DNA of 64,000 nucleotides from an uncultured Lachnospiraceae bacterium (GCA_910586255.1 CAJUHR010000013.1:1-64000); one strand, 5' to 3'. Counted from the stretch's first letter, positions 7,763 through 16,505 are shown. Made by a program: numbers and translations. The notes: generated from the sequence alone by a model not told the origin.

Positions 7763-8632
7763 CTAATTGGTCAGAAACCCCTTCCCGATAATCTCACTGG
7801 AATTAGAGATCAGAATAAACGCCGTGGGCTCCACCTTGCGGATATAGTTCCGCAGCTTGATAGCCTGCACCCGCTTCATGGTCGTCATGATCACCGTTTT
7901 ATTGTGATGGGTAAATGCCCCCTCTGCCTTGTAGGTGGTGGCGCTTCTGTGAAGCTCATTGATGATAAAATCACAGATGGGCCCGGGATCATCGCAGATA
8001 ATATTAAAGCATTTACACAAGTTCATGTTTTCAATCACATCATCAATAACCAGTGACTTTGCCATAAGCCCCAGGCTGGAAAACAGCCCGGTGGTGGGAC
8101 CAAAGACGAAAAATGCCATTACCACAGAGGTCAAATCCACCAAGAGAAGGGCACTGCCAATATTCATGCTGGTGTGTTTTTTCAGTATCATAGCTACAAT
8201 ATCTGTTCCCCCGCTTGACGCTCCTATGTTAAACAGAACCGCTGACCCAAAACCAGGACAAAAGATAGCAAAAATCAGCTCTAACAATGGCTCCTGGGTC
8301 AAAGGTCCCCCAAGAGGGCATAGCCGCTCCAGGGCAGAAAGACTAAAGGACATAAGCATGCTGGCATAAACTGTCTTAACTCCCACATCTGTGCCAAGAA
8401 ACAAAAATCCCACCGCCAAAAGTGCCGTATTAACAAAAAAAGTAAAGTCACCGGCAGACCACCCGGTCATTCTGGCAATCACCGTGGAAAAGCCTGTCAC
8501 CCCGCCAAACGCAAAATTGTTGGGAAACTTAAAAAAATAAATTCCCACTACCATGATCCAGATACTTAAGGTAATCAATCCATACTCTGCCAATTTCCTC
8601 AAAACCGGATTCTCAATCTCTCTCGTAGCCAT
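7763..8632 (-). CDS. YitT family membrane protein (DUF161 + DUF2179)
   Basis: A membrane protein of about 289 residues with five to six hydrophobic segments (DUF161: GIYFFKFPNNFAFGGVTG, then NIGASSGGTDIVAMIL), followed by a cytoplasmic DUF2179 domain (about residues 210-285, with GAFTHHNKTVIMTTMKR..LRNYI). The family is common in Firmicutes and has no firmly established transport substrate. Start choice is uncertain: an ATG at 8632 gives MATREIENPVL, while a TTG at 8668 adds 12 residues; a strong AAGGAGG sits further upstream near 8706 without a well-placed start codon. A family-1 palindrome follows the stop codon. Confidence 0.82.
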   Translation of the reverse strand: MATREIENPVLRKLAEYGLITLSIWIMVVGIYFFKFPNNFAFGGVTGFSTVIARMTGWSAGDFTFFVNTALLAVGFLFLGTDVGVKTVYASMLMSFSLSALERLCPLGGPLTQEPLLELIFAIFCPGFGSAVLFNIGASSGGTDIVAMILKKHTSMNIGSALLLVDLTSVVMAFFVFGPTTGLFSSLGLMAKSLVIDDVIENMNLCKCFNIICDDPGPICDFIINELHRSATTYKAEGAFTHHNKTVIMTTMKRVQAIKLRNYIRKVEPTAFILISNSSEIIGKGFLTN

Positions 8633-8841
8633 AACTGCTTTCGGATGGCACACAAAAAACACAAGCAAAGCAATTGTTTCAGGGCTTGATTGTGTATACG
8701 TGTAACCTCCTTGTTACCTCCCTTTTGATCAGAAAACCGTTTCTCTGCCATTTTTATTCCTCTTTTTCTTTTACCACAGCACTTGTCTGAAAATCTGCAT
8801 CCCCAGACACGCCGTTAGCACGCACCTACGGCGCAAGCAAA

Positions 8842-8873
8842 GAGGGCGACCGGAAATATCCCCTGTCACCCTC
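8842..8873 (-). terminator. Probable terminator of the sigma/anti-sigma/VWA operon
   Basis: GAGGGCGAC (8842-8850) pairs with GTCACCCTC (8865-8873), one G-T pair, with an inner GG/CC pair. On the minus strand the stem is followed by TTTGCTT. The rest of the 8670-8982 gap shows no gene. Confidence 0.55.
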
Positions 8874-8982
8874 AATATACTCTGTCCCACTATTAAAAGC
8901 AAACACCATTCTTCCTGGATGGTTCACAACCAGAATATTGTGTGTCCGATCAGGCTGAGAGAGGCAAAACTGTCCAGTCTGC

Positions 8983-10731
8983 TTACGGCTCTGCCAACTG
9001 TACCAGCTCCAGAAATTCCTTCCGATAATCATCGGAATCGGCGTGTACGCAGGGCTCTGCCAGCTCCATTACGCTCTCAAGAGTGGCATTTCCCCTGTTC
9101 TCGCTGTCTCTGAGCACCATACCAAATTCCGCCACCGCAGATGCAAACATCAGGTTCTCTGACATATCCTGACTGTAGCTGTCCGCCTCCACCGGATACT
9201 CTAAAAGCTTGCTCTTGTCTCCGTTAGGCGCCTTGTAGCGCAGACTTACAGTCAAAAGCTCCGTGCTCCCTGAAGGCCTTGAGCCGGTCTGATACTTCAG
9301 AGTCTGCCCGCCGGCGCCGCCGGGGATGATCTCATACAGTGCCGTGACCGTATGCCCGGCTCCTATTTCCCCTGCATCCACCCGGTCATTGCTGAAATCC
9401 TCGTTTCTCAGCAAACGGTTTTCGTATCCCACCAGCCGGTAGCCGGACACATATTCCGGATTAAATTCCACCTGAATCTTCACATCCTTTGCCACTGTGA
9501 TCAGCGTACCGCCCATCTCATCCACCAGCACCTTTTTTGCCTCATAGACGCTGTCAAGATAATTGTAATTGCCATCCCCGTTGTCTGCCAGGGCTTCCAT
9601 CTTGTTGTCCTTGATATTCCCTGTGCCTACTCCCAGCACGGACAGATGGACACCGCTCTTTTTCTTCTCCTTTATCAGCCTGGTAAGCCCGCCTTCACTG
9701 CTGATTCCCACATTGAGATCTCCGTCCGTGGCGAGAATCACCCGATTGTTTCCTCCCGGAATGAAATTTTTCTCTGCCAGCTCATAGGCCTTCTCGATCC
9801 CCGCTTCCCCCGCGGTGGAGCCGCCTGCTTCCAGATCCTGAAGGGCCGCCACGATCTTAGCCGTCTGGTTGCCTGGCACACCGTCCAAAACCACGGATTC
9901 ATAGCCTGCATAGGTGACAATGGACACCCGGTCTCTCCTGTCCAGATTTTCTGCCAGCATGGCAAATGCCTTCTGCACCAGAGGAAGCTTATCGTCCGAA
10001 TACATGGATCCGGACACATCCAGCAAAAATACGAGATTGGACACAGGCCTCTTGTCAAAATCAATCTCCTTCGCCTGCAGTCCGATCAGCAGCAGCCGGT
10101 GCTCCTCATTCCACGGACAGTCTGTGTACTCTGTTGTCACGGAAAAGGGCTCATTTTTCCGGGGCTCCGGATAATCATAATCAAAATAGTTGATCATCTC
10201 CTCAATCCGCACTGCATCCGCCGGAATCGGAGAACCGTCCCGAAGCAAACGCCGGACGTTTCCGTAGGAGGCTGTGTCCACGTCCACAGAGAAGGTGGAC
10301 AAAGGATCCTCCGCTACATTTTTGTATCCGTTCTCTGCAATATAACTATATTCCTCTGAGTTAAAATCCTCCAGAGCATAGGCGGCCTGGTATTTCCCGG
10401 ACATGCTTTTGCTGCGGGCATTTGCGCCAGGAGCTGCCGCAATATTGTCATATTCCGCCGTTGTCTCTGCCGCCGCCTCATCGGCCGCGACGGCTTCTTT
10501 CTTCTCCCAATCCCGGTCTGCCGGGACAGTCTCCTCTGCTGCCCCTTCCTGTATCGGAGGCGCCGCGTCAGGAGCGGCTGTGGCAGCTGCCTGAGTCTGA
10601 GCTGCCGTTGTGGACGCCGCGCCTCCAGAGGAGGACGGTGCTCCCGCCCCGCAACCGCTTAACATGGTCAATGCTGTTATGATACTGATTCCTCTTAATA
10701 TTCCGCCTGATCTTTTAACCCCTTTTTTCAT
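8983..10731 (-). CDS. VWA-domain lipoprotein (YfbK/von Willebrand factor type A, DUF3520 tail)
   Basis: A 582-residue surface lipoprotein. The lipobox is LSGC with the acylated Cys at residue 27, followed by about 90 residues of Ala/Gly/Pro-rich linker. Next come a VWA N-terminal domain (DPLSTFSVDVDTASYGNVRRLL..), a VWA domain with an intact metal-ion site (DVSGSMYSDD, then GGSTAGEAG, then ATDGDLN), and a C-terminal DUF3520-type region (SLRYKAPNGDKSKLLEYPV). This architecture is known from YfbK-type proteins, thought to mediate metal-dependent protein contacts at the envelope. It is the last gene of a sigma factor/anti-sigma-like operon (62 bp gap), which suggests envelope-stress or surface-sensing control. 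Confidence 0.9.
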   Translation of the reverse strand: MKKGVKRSGGILRGISIITALTMLSGCGAGAPSSSGGAASTTAAQTQAAATAAPDAAPPIQEGAAEETVPADRDWEKKEAVAADEAAAETTAEYDNIAAAPGANARSKSMSGKYQAAYALEDFNSEEYSYIAENGYKNVAEDPLSTFSVDVDTASYGNVRRLLRDGSPIPADAVRIEEMINYFDYDYPEPRKNEPFSVTTEYTDCPWNEEHRLLLIGLQAKEIDFDKRPVSNLVFLLDVSGSMYSDDKLPLVQKAFAMLAENLDRRDRVSIVTYAGYESVVLDGVPGNQTAKIVAALQDLEAGGSTAGEAGIEKAYELAEKNFIPGGNNRVILATDGDLNVGISSEGGLTRLIKEKKKSGVHLSVLGVGTGNIKDNKMEALADNGDGNYNYLDSVYEAKKVLVDEMGGTLITVAKDVKIQVEFNPEYVSGYRLVGYENRLLRNEDFSNDRVDAGEIGAGHTVTALYEIIPGGAGGQTLKYQTGSRPSGSTELLTVSLRYKAPNGDKSKLLEYPVEADSYSQDMSENLMFASAVAEFGMVLRDSENRGNATLESVMELAEPCVHADSDDYRKEFLELVQLAEP

Positions 10732-10792
10732 AATCTCTCACAATCCTCTCTCTTTGCACAGCCGCTGTTTCTGTACTCAAATCGCCGTTGCC

Positions 10793-12028
10793 TCAATGCT
10801 CCACCAGGGATACCAGCTGGGAAAGGAAATCCTCATCATTTCTTAAAACCATCCGGTCGTAATAATAGTCATTCTCCCCCTCCTGGCTGCCAATGACCAC
10901 ATCTGTTGTGTCATTTACCAGACTGGCATAGCCGGAATGGAACAGATATGCCCCGTCTCCGGTCACCTGAATCTGCGGTGCAAAGGGATATAAAAGCTCC
11001 CACTCCCCATCCTGCTTTATCAGGGGAAGAAGATAGGTTCCCCCCGGCTGAAGCTGATAAAGGATATATGCCTGGTCCCCATCCGTCTTGACAATAGGAC
11101 TTTTTACGGTAATGCGCTCTATTCCCGTGATATAATCCTCTGCATAGTACACCTGATCCAGTGTCATCTCATAGACTACCTTAATCGCTCTTCCGGATGA
11201 ATCCTCCTCCAGAGATACCTTGGTCACTGTCCCTCCGCACAGAAGCTCCGTATCCTTTAAAACAGCCTCGGAAAAGTACTGATAATCCTCCGGTACAGTC
11301 AGAGCATTCTCCGGCACGGTCACCGGCTGATAAGCTGCCAGCTGCAGCTGCCGGTAGTCTGTCACTCCCTCCGGCAGAACATTTCTCCCGCCAGACATGG
11401 CCATTCTCTGACCTGCTTTTGCGGATTCTTCCGCCATCCATACCGGGGCTTCGGCCTTGCTTTCATTGCCTTCCATCGGCATCCCCGCCGGTGCTCCGGT
11501 CTCATCTCCATATCCTTCCTCCGGCATCCCCGCCGGTGCTCCGGCCTCATCTCCATATCCTTCCTCCAGCATCCCCGCCGGTGCTCCGGCCTCGTTCTCA
11601 TTACCCTCCATCGGCTCTGCGCCGCCTCCTGCGTCCGCAGCCGTTTCCAAAGCCGCCTCCTCACCCCCGGAAATCATTTCCACTGTAGCTGCCGCATATT
11701 CTCTGTCCGCCTCTGGAGCCATGGTGACTGACTTACTTCCTTTTTTGCCGGTCAATGCCGGTATGGTCACCGCCAGCACCAGCATAGCCGCTGCCGCCGC
11801 TGCCATTTTGTAGACCTGGCTCATAGATAATGTCAATCCCAAAAAGCCTTCTTTCTCTTTCTGCCTGTCTGCCGGTGTGCCAGCCACATTCTCCTTTTGC
11901 AAAGTGTCCTCTGCCGTCATCCGCTCCGGGTGATCCTTTAAGCCCGCCTCAATCCGGCTCCACAGATCCGGTGCTGCCTGCTGCTTTATTTTTCTATATT
12001 CCTGTTCCAGTCGTTTTTCGTCCGTCAC
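10793..12028 (-). CDS. Membrane-anchored anti-sigma-like protein with 15-residue tandem repeats
   Basis: About 411 residues. The cytoplasmic head (residues 1-75) has a DEKRLEQEYRKIKQQAAPDLWSRI helix of the kind seen in ECF anti-sigma partners; one membrane helix follows (VYKMAAAAAAMLVLAVTIPAL). The outer part starts with an acidic Ala/Glu/Gly linker containing three 15-residue repeats (GAPAGMxEEGYGDEA type, DNA 11478-11612), then a folded C-terminal domain without a family I recognise. I chose the GTG at 12028: GGGAGGTG precedes it, and GTGA overlaps the sigma factor stop codon, implying translational coupling. No zinc-binding HCC motif is present. Role inferred from context: sequestering the adjacent sigma factor. 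Confidence 0.7.
   Translation of the reverse strand: MTDEKRLEQEYRKIKQQAAPDLWSRIEAGLKDHPERMTAEDTLQKENVAGTPADRQKEKEGFLGLTLSMSQVYKMAAAAAAMLVLAVTIPALTGKKGSKSVTMAPEADREYAAATVEMISGGEEAALETAADAGGGAEPMEGNENEAGAPAGMLEEGYGDEAGAPAGMPEEGYGDETGAPAGMPMEGNESKAEAPVWMAEESAKAGQRMAMSGGRNVLPEGVTDYRQLQLAAYQPVTVPENALTVPEDYQYFSEAVLKDTELLCGGTVTKVSLEEDSSGRAIKVVYEMTLDQVYYAEDYITGIERITVKSPIVKTDGDQAYILYQLQPGGTYLLPLIKQDGEWELLYPFAPQIQVTGDGAYLFHSGYASLVNDTTDVVIGSQEGENDYYYDRMVLRNDEDFLSQLVSLVEH
11478..11612. repeat. Three tandem 45-bp repeats inside the anti-sigma-like gene
   Basis: Units at 11478-11522, 11523-11567 and 11568-11612. The first two differ at one base; the third diverges in its second half. Being 45 bp long, unit gain or loss keeps the frame, so length variation among strains is expected. 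Confidence 0.85.
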
Positions 12029-12549
12029 AGCTGCACCTCCCTTAGCTTCCTGATTGCTGTCCGGTAACACCAGGCCACGGTTCCCTGTGGTTTCTTAAGA
12101 ACCGAGGCAATCTCCCGGAAGGTCAGCTCTCCCATGATTTTCAGATTTACAATCTGCCTTTCTTCCTCCTTTAAGGTCATAAGTGCCTGTTCAAGACCAA
12201 TCTTCTGACAGAGATAAGCTTCACAGGAATCCTCCCCCGCCTGCAGATAATCCGGAATCTCCGCAGTAAGGCTTTCCCTTTTTCTTTTACGCAGGTAATC
12301 AATCGCCATGTTTCGGGCTATGGTGATCAGCCATGCCCGATGGCCCTTTCCGGGCCGGTATGTATCTGCTATATCCCACAGACGGATAAAGAAGTCTGCT
12401 GTCACATCCTCCGAGTCCTCCCGGTTTCCCAGAAGCTCCCAGACGACCGAGTAGATCAGAGGACAGTAATCCTCATAGATTTCCCGAAGCCCTTCCTTAT
12501 CATTTTTGCAGATCCGACCAATATTCCTTTCAAATTGCTGGTCATTCAT
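12025..12549 (-). CDS. ECF-type RNA polymerase sigma factor
   Basis: A 174-residue sigma-70 family protein with only regions 2 and 4. Region 2 shows YSVVWELLGNREDSEDVTADFFIRLW and the core-binding segment AWLITIARNMAIDYLRKRKR; region 4 shows LKEEERQIVNLKIMGELTFREIASVL then KPQGTVAWCYRTAIRKLRE, the -35 recognition helix. It belongs to the SigW/RpoE-like group that answers envelope or redox signals. It is the first gene of the operon with the anti-sigma-like protein (GTGA overlap) and the VWA lipoprotein. A 7-bp inverted repeat GTCCTGG/CCAGGAC (12565-12598) lies in its leader. Confidence 0.9.
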   Translation of the reverse strand: MNDQQFERNIGRICKNDKEGLREIYEDYCPLIYSVVWELLGNREDSEDVTADFFIRLWDIADTYRPGKGHRAWLITIARNMAIDYLRKRKRESLTAEIPDYLQAGEDSCEAYLCQKIGLEQALMTLKEEERQIVNLKIMGELTFREIASVLKKPQGTVAWCYRTAIRKLREVQL

Positions 12550-12564
12550 CCTAATGTCCTCTCT

Positions 12565-12598
12565 GTCCTGGCCTTGTATCTACTATACGGTCCAGGAC
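12565..12598. promoter_or_regulatory. Inverted repeat in the sigma factor leader
   Basis: GTCCTGG (12565-12571) and CCAGGAC (12592-12598), a perfect 7-bp inverted repeat 16 bp before the sigma factor start. It could be an operator or an RNA hairpin; no known site type was matched. Confidence 0.3.
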
Positions 12599-12749
12599 GG
12601 ATATTTTATGGTGCAATGGAAATTTTTTTATTTCCTTTGAAAAATTTTATCAGATTCTTTTACAGGCTGCAAGAAAAAGGTTTGTTGATATACCCGTAAG
12701 CAGTAACTAACTAATTTCCTGTTGATTTCCCTATAGGTTTGTGATATCT

Positions 12750-12780
12750 TATAATTAGATGTTTTTCTAAATGTCTAATT
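12750..12780 (+). promoter_or_regulatory. -10 box and palindromic operator of the sdpR-sdpI pair
   Basis: TATAAT at 12750-12755 overlaps the left arm of AATTAGA (12753-12759)..TCTAATT (12774-12780), with a further internal TAGAT/ATGTCTA symmetry. A winged-helix autorepressor bound here would cover the start of transcription. No good -35 box is placed at 17 bp. Confidence 0.5.
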
Positions 12781-12799
12781 GTTAGAGAGGTGGTGACTA

Positions 12800-13081
12800 A
12801 TGGGATTTGCAGATACTTTTAAGGCTCTTTCCGACCCTACCCGCCGGGAGATTTTGAATCTTCTTCGGGGAGGGCATCCTATGACTGCCGGGGAGATTGT
12901 GGCACATTTTGATATGACCGGCGCCAGTATTTCCCACCATTTGTCTGTTTTAAAGCATGCCGGTATAATTGATGATGAAAAAAAGGGAAAATATATTTAT
13001 TATTACTTAAACAGTTCGGTTTTGGATGATATTCTGAACTGGCTACTGTCACTGAAAGGAGAATCAAACGATGAAAAATAA
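12800..13081 (+). CDS. sdpR: ArsR-family autorepressor, SdpR-like
   Basis: A 93-residue winged helix-turn-helix repressor. FKALSDPTRREILNLLRGG is the ArsR head; the recognition helix is TGASISHHLSVLKHAG; the wing is DDEKKGKYIYYYLNSS. No ArsR metal-binding cysteines are present, as in SdpR, which instead is held by its membrane partner. GAGAGGTGGTGACT precedes the ATG. The 3' end overlaps the next gene by 11 bp, and that gene is SdpI-like, the known partner in the Bacillus subtilis cannibalism immunity system, where SdpI captures SdpR at the membrane. No SdpC toxin or maturation genes are in the window, so this is a stand-alone regulator/immunity pair. Confidence 0.88.
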   Translation: MGFADTFKALSDPTRREILNLLRGGHPMTAGEIVAHFDMTGASISHHLSVLKHAGIIDDEKKGKYIYYYLNSSVLDDILNWLLSLKGESNDEK

Positions 13082-13718
13082 GAATCTCAGGATTTTAAAC
13101 TATGTGATTGCCGCGGCAGTGCTCCTTATTGTTGCCTTCCTCTATCCCAGGCTTCCGGAGCGGATTCCTACCAACTGGGGATTTAACGGGATCACCAACT
13201 ATGGCCCGAGGTATACTATCTGGCTTATCGCCGGCATGCTTCCTCTGTTCGCCGTTTTGTTAGATGTGACGCCCCGCATCGATCCCAGACGGAAGAATTA
13301 TCAAAAATTCAGCGGCTTTTACGATTGCTTCTGTGTAGGGCTACAGCTTTTTCTGGCCATTGTCACAGGAATCATTCTGCGGGAAAGCTTTTTCCCCGGA
13401 CAGCTTCACACCGTCAAAATCATCTTCTTTATGCTGGCTTTGATGTTCATTCTCATTGGCAATTATCTGCCCAAGGTACAGAGCAATTTTTATATGGGCA
13501 TCAAAACTCCCTGGACTCTAAGCAGCGATGAGGTATGGCGAAAGACTCACCGGCTGGGAGGAAGACTGTATGCAGGCTGCGGATTCCTTATTCTGCTCTC
13601 CGCCCTTCTGCTGCCGGATTCTGTAACCGGGGTCGTGCTGTTTGTGCTGGTGCTTGGCTCCTCCCTGATCGTTACTCTGGCCTCCTGGCTCTGGTGGCGA
13701 AATTTGTCCCAAGAGTAA
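13071..13718 (+). CDS. sdpI: SdpI-family membrane protein (DUF1648 + SdpI domain)
   Basis: A 215-residue protein with six predicted membrane helices. The first part is a DUF1648 domain (YPRLPERIPTNWGFNGITNYGPR, the family's P-x-H/N-W-G signature); the second is the SdpI domain, with GNYLPKVQSNFYMGIKTPWTLSSDEVWRKTHRLGG as its highly conserved cytoplasmic loop. In Bacillus subtilis SdpI gives immunity to the SdpC toxin and, when bound to toxin, removes SdpR from DNA. Start codon lies inside the sdpR 3' end, so the two are probably translationally coupled. A hairpin follows the stop codon. Confidence 0.88.
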   Translation: MKNKNLRILNYVIAAAVLLIVAFLYPRLPERIPTNWGFNGITNYGPRYTIWLIAGMLPLFAVLLDVTPRIDPRRKNYQKFSGFYDCFCVGLQLFLAIVTGIILRESFFPGQLHTVKIIFFMLALMFILIGNYLPKVQSNFYMGIKTPWTLSSDEVWRKTHRLGGRLYAGCGFLILLSALLLPDSVTGVVLFVLVLGSSLIVTLASWLWWRNLSQE

Positions 13719-13753
13719 GGGAGAGGAGACGCGCACCGCCAGGCGCGCAATGC

Positions 13754-13791
13754 AGGGGAGGCTGTGACGCTTCCAAACCGCAACCTCCCCT
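13754..13791 (+). terminator. Terminator hairpin after sdpI
   Basis: AGGGGAGG (13754-13761) pairs with CCTCCCCT (13784-13791), followed by TTCGCATTT. The T-run is weak. Confidence 0.5.
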
Positions 13792-13848
13792 TTCGCATTT
13801 CTCTGCCCCCAATTGTCCGTTGCATTATTTTCAGCCAATGATGCCTTT

Positions 13849-13880
13849 TAACAATTCAAAGGGTATCGGAACTGTTACGC
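13849..13880 (-). repeat. ~32-bp palindromic repeat (family 1) carrying the phosphofructokinase stop codon
   Basis: On the minus strand: GCGTAACAGTTCCGATACCC followed by TTTGAATTGTTA. The TAA of the phosphofructokinase gene is part of the left arm. The core AACAGTTC-GATA-CCC-TTTGAA is nearly identical to the copy at 38538. Confidence 0.7.
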
Positions 13881-15131
13881 TTGGTTCCCGTAGCTTACAT
13901 CCGCCAGGCGCAGATGCCTTGGCAGTCCGTCCACCATCATTGGTGTCAACTCTGCCTGAATCAGCGGCCGCACGTAATTGATAAACTCCGAAGTCACATA
14001 ATTGCCTTCCTCATTGATCCACTCTCTCGGCACCTTTTTCTCCACATTGGCAATCTTGTGAACATCGTAAATATCCGTGACGCACAGATAGGGATCATCG
14101 GAAACCCTCTTTAGGATAATCATCTTTCCGGTCTCGCCCTCAAAGGCCGCCTTCACAGCCGCGCCGCCTACCTGGTAAGCCTCCGTGATATCCACCCGGC
14201 CCACAATATGAGAAGCACAGCGCTGGAGGGAATTAAACTCGATGGCTCTGGTCTTGCAGCCCACCTCCTTGGAAATCTTCTCTGCCAGATACCGGGCTGT
14301 GCCCGTCAGCTGACGATGCCCGAAGGCATCCACATAGTCAATATTATCTGTCAGCTCACACACATATCTGCCGTCCGCCACCTTCACACCCTCGGAAATA
14401 GCGATCACCACCGACTTCTTCACCTTGTGGAGCTCCTCCACCTGCTTCATGAACCGGTCCACATCAAAGGTCAGCTCCGGCAAGAACAGCATATCCGGTC
14501 CCTCACAGTCCTCACCTTTGGCAAGGGCCGCCGCCCCGGTCAGCCATCCGGCATTGCGCCCCATAATCTCCACTAAGGTCACATTCTGCTGGTCATACAC
14601 CAGCCCGTCCCGGATGACTTCCTTGGTAATCGATGCAATGTACTTGGCAGCGCTTCCAAAGCCCGGTGTGTGGTCAGTGACAGCCAGATCGTTGTCAATG
14701 GTCTTGGGAACTCCCATAAAACGGATTTTGCTGCCGTTTAATATCGCATAGTCTGACAGCTTCTTGATAGTATCCATGGAATCATTCCCGCCAATATAAA
14801 AGAAATACTCAATCTCCAGCTTATCCAGAATGGCAAAAATCTTGTTGTAAATCTCCTGATCGTCCTTGATCTCCGGCAGCTTAAACCGGCAGGAGCCCAG
14901 AAATGAGGACGGCGTTCTCTTCAAAAGGTCAATATCCAGATCGCTGCGGATGTGCTGGGATAAGTCCACCACCCGCTCCTCCAAAAGCCCCTGAACGCCG
15001 TGAAGCATCCCGTATACTTTCTTTGCCCCCCGGTCCCTTGCCGTCTTGTACACCCCAGCAAGACTGGAATTAATCACTGCTGTCGGTCCTCCCGACTGTC
15101 CCACAATCACATTTCCCATTATCTGTGCCAT
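13875..15131 (-). CDS. pfp: Pyrophosphate-dependent 6-phosphofructokinase
   Basis: A 418-residue PFK-A family enzyme that phosphorylates fructose-6-phosphate, reversibly, with pyrophosphate. The phosphate-binding loop is GQSGGPTAVINSS (residues 11-23). Two diagnostic positions point to PPi, not ATP: Asp117 in GGNDSM, where ATP enzymes have Gly, and Lys143 in PKTIDND, where ATP enzymes have Gly. The substrate motif MGRNAGWL is intact. Start: AGGGGGAA lies 8 nt before the ATG at 15131; a more upstream ATG at 15155 has no such site. It lies just behind the uronate genes and may take the flow from them into glycolysis, but is likely its own unit. Confidence 0.9.
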   Translation of the reverse strand: MAQIMGNVIVGQSGGPTAVINSSLAGVYKTARDRGAKKVYGMLHGVQGLLEERVVDLSQHIRSDLDIDLLKRTPSSFLGSCRFKLPEIKDDQEIYNKIFAILDKLEIEYFFYIGGNDSMDTIKKLSDYAILNGSKIRFMGVPKTIDNDLAVTDHTPGFGSAAKYIASITKEVIRDGLVYDQQNVTLVEIMGRNAGWLTGAAALAKGEDCEGPDMLFLPELTFDVDRFMKQVEELHKVKKSVVIAISEGVKVADGRYVCELTDNIDYVDAFGHRQLTGTARYLAEKISKEVGCKTRAIEFNSLQRCASHIVGRVDITEAYQVGGAAVKAAFEGETGKMIILKRVSDDPYLCVTDIYDVHKIANVEKKVPREWINEEGNYVTSEFINYVRPLIQAELTPMMVDGLPRHLRLADVSYGNQA

Positions 15132-15271
15132 TGTATGTATTCCCCCTGTTTTCATTATATTATATGTTTTCCAAATTTCTCCCGCACCGGGACCTGCTCC
15201 ACCGTAAAAGGTCTCTTTCCTTTCACAAAACGAAAGGCCCTCTCCAAGCTGTCACGATTTTTAGATCCTTT

Positions 15272-16300
15272 CTATCTGGCCATCTCCAGCTGAGGCCCCT
15301 TGTGATTATGAGCCCGGATGATCGTGTCGATCTCCTCTAAGTTGGAGGACGGCAGATCTCCCGGAATGGTATTCTTCACCGCACTGGTGGCATTGCCGTA
15401 CTGCATTGCCTTATCACAGTCAAAATCGCTGGACAAAAGCCCGTAGAGCGCCCCGGAAATATAGGCATCTCCGCTGCCGATCCGATCCACCACCTCAATG
15501 TCCCGGTACGGCTCCTCCTCATGGTAGGTGTCGTTTTTCGCGTCATAGATCACGGACCCGAATGTATGGCGCTTCGGGCTATGTACCACCCGCTGAGTCG
15601 AGGCCACAATCGAGATGGGATATTCCTCCGTAAAGCTCTTCATCATCTCTTTGGCCGTGCCGGTCTTTAAGAAGGTCAGCCGTGCCGTATCCTCAGAGCA
15701 GAAGAAAATATCCACATAGGGCAGAATCTTCTCAATACACTCCTTAGCCTCCGCCCCAGTCCACAGATTCCCCCGGAAGTTCACGTCAAAGGACACCAAA
15801 GCCCCTGCCTCCTTGAACCGCCGAATCATCTCAACAGCCGTCTCCCGAAGCTGAGGACTCAGCGCCAGAGTGATTCCGCTGGTATGGAAACAGCGGGTGG
15901 ACTGGTATGCCTCCTTTGGAACCTCATCGATCTTGAGAGAATAGAAGGAGCTGCCTGACCGGTCATAGATCACCTTCGGCTTCCTGGGATATGCCCCGTC
16001 CTCGTAATAATAGATTCCCACCCGGGCTCCCGGAGAATTGTCATAGATAAAGTAATCGTCACTGACCCCGTAAGAACGAATCTTGCCCTTCATAAAGGCT
16101 CCTAAATCATGGGACGGCAGACGGGAAATAATACCGGTGTGAAGCCCCAAAAGAGCAACCCCCACGGCCACATTCAGCTCTGCGCCTCCCACCTGTTTTA
16201 CGAAGGTATCCCCCCGCACCAGCCGCTCATTGTTAGGCGGCGAAAGACGAAGCAGAACCTGTCCAAAGGTAAGCAAATCAAAATTTTTCTTTTTTTCCAT
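15272..16300 (-). CDS. PfkB-family sugar kinase, KDG-kinase-like
   Basis: A 342-residue ribokinase-fold kinase. The N-terminal glycine motif is KQVGGAELNVAVGVALLG (about residues 35-52), the sugar-binding FDVNFRGNLW block follows near residue 170, and the anion hole and catalytic base are in DRIGSGDAYISGALYG (Asp in GSGD, about residue 270). The overall plan fits 2-dehydro-3-deoxygluconokinase (KdgK), but it differs clearly from the second kinase gene just upstream, so a related keto-sugar or sugar acid is also possible. AGGGGAAGG precedes the ATG. A terminator at 16422-16452 separates it from kdgK, so it has its own promoter. Confidence 0.8.
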   Translation of the reverse strand: MEKKKNFDLLTFGQVLLRLSPPNNERLVRGDTFVKQVGGAELNVAVGVALLGLHTGIISRLPSHDLGAFMKGKIRSYGVSDDYFIYDNSPGARVGIYYYEDGAYPRKPKVIYDRSGSSFYSLKIDEVPKEAYQSTRCFHTSGITLALSPQLRETAVEMIRRFKEAGALVSFDVNFRGNLWTGAEAKECIEKILPYVDIFFCSEDTARLTFLKTGTAKEMMKSFTEEYPISIVASTQRVVHSPKRHTFGSVIYDAKNDTYHEEEPYRDIEVVDRIGSGDAYISGALYGLLSSDFDCDKAMQYGNATSAVKNTIPGDLPSSNLEEIDTIIRAHNHKGPQLEMAR

Positions 16301-16421
16301 TTCCTTCCCCTTTCATATGTGAACTTTCTTTCAATCTTTTCCATAGATATACCTGTGGGCCTAATAATTTTCCAAAAAATCACCCAGTCATTTGGGAAAT
16401 ATGTATACCCGCCAGTATAAA

Positions 16422-16452
16422 ATGGCTAATTTCTCCGTCAGAAATTAGCCAT
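16422..16452 (-). terminator. Terminator of the eda-kdgK unit
   Basis: Perfect 12-bp inverted repeat ATGGCTAATTTC (16422-16433) with GAAATTAGCCAT (16441-16452); on the minus strand TTTTAT follows. It lies 54 bp after the kdgK stop codon. Confidence 0.8.
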
Positions 16453-16505
16453 CTTGCCTCTGTCAAAATCCTTTGTCACAATTTACGGAAATTGGGCAAA
16501 CCTTT

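Noticed and set aside
9352..10359. 335-codon open frame on the plus strand
   Set aside because: It is the antisense of the VWA lipoprotein gene, has no ribosome site, and the minus-strand product has full domain homology.
11478..11612. Tandem repeats considered as a CRISPR array
   Set aside because: Directly adjoining 45-bp units without spacers, in frame within a protein gene.
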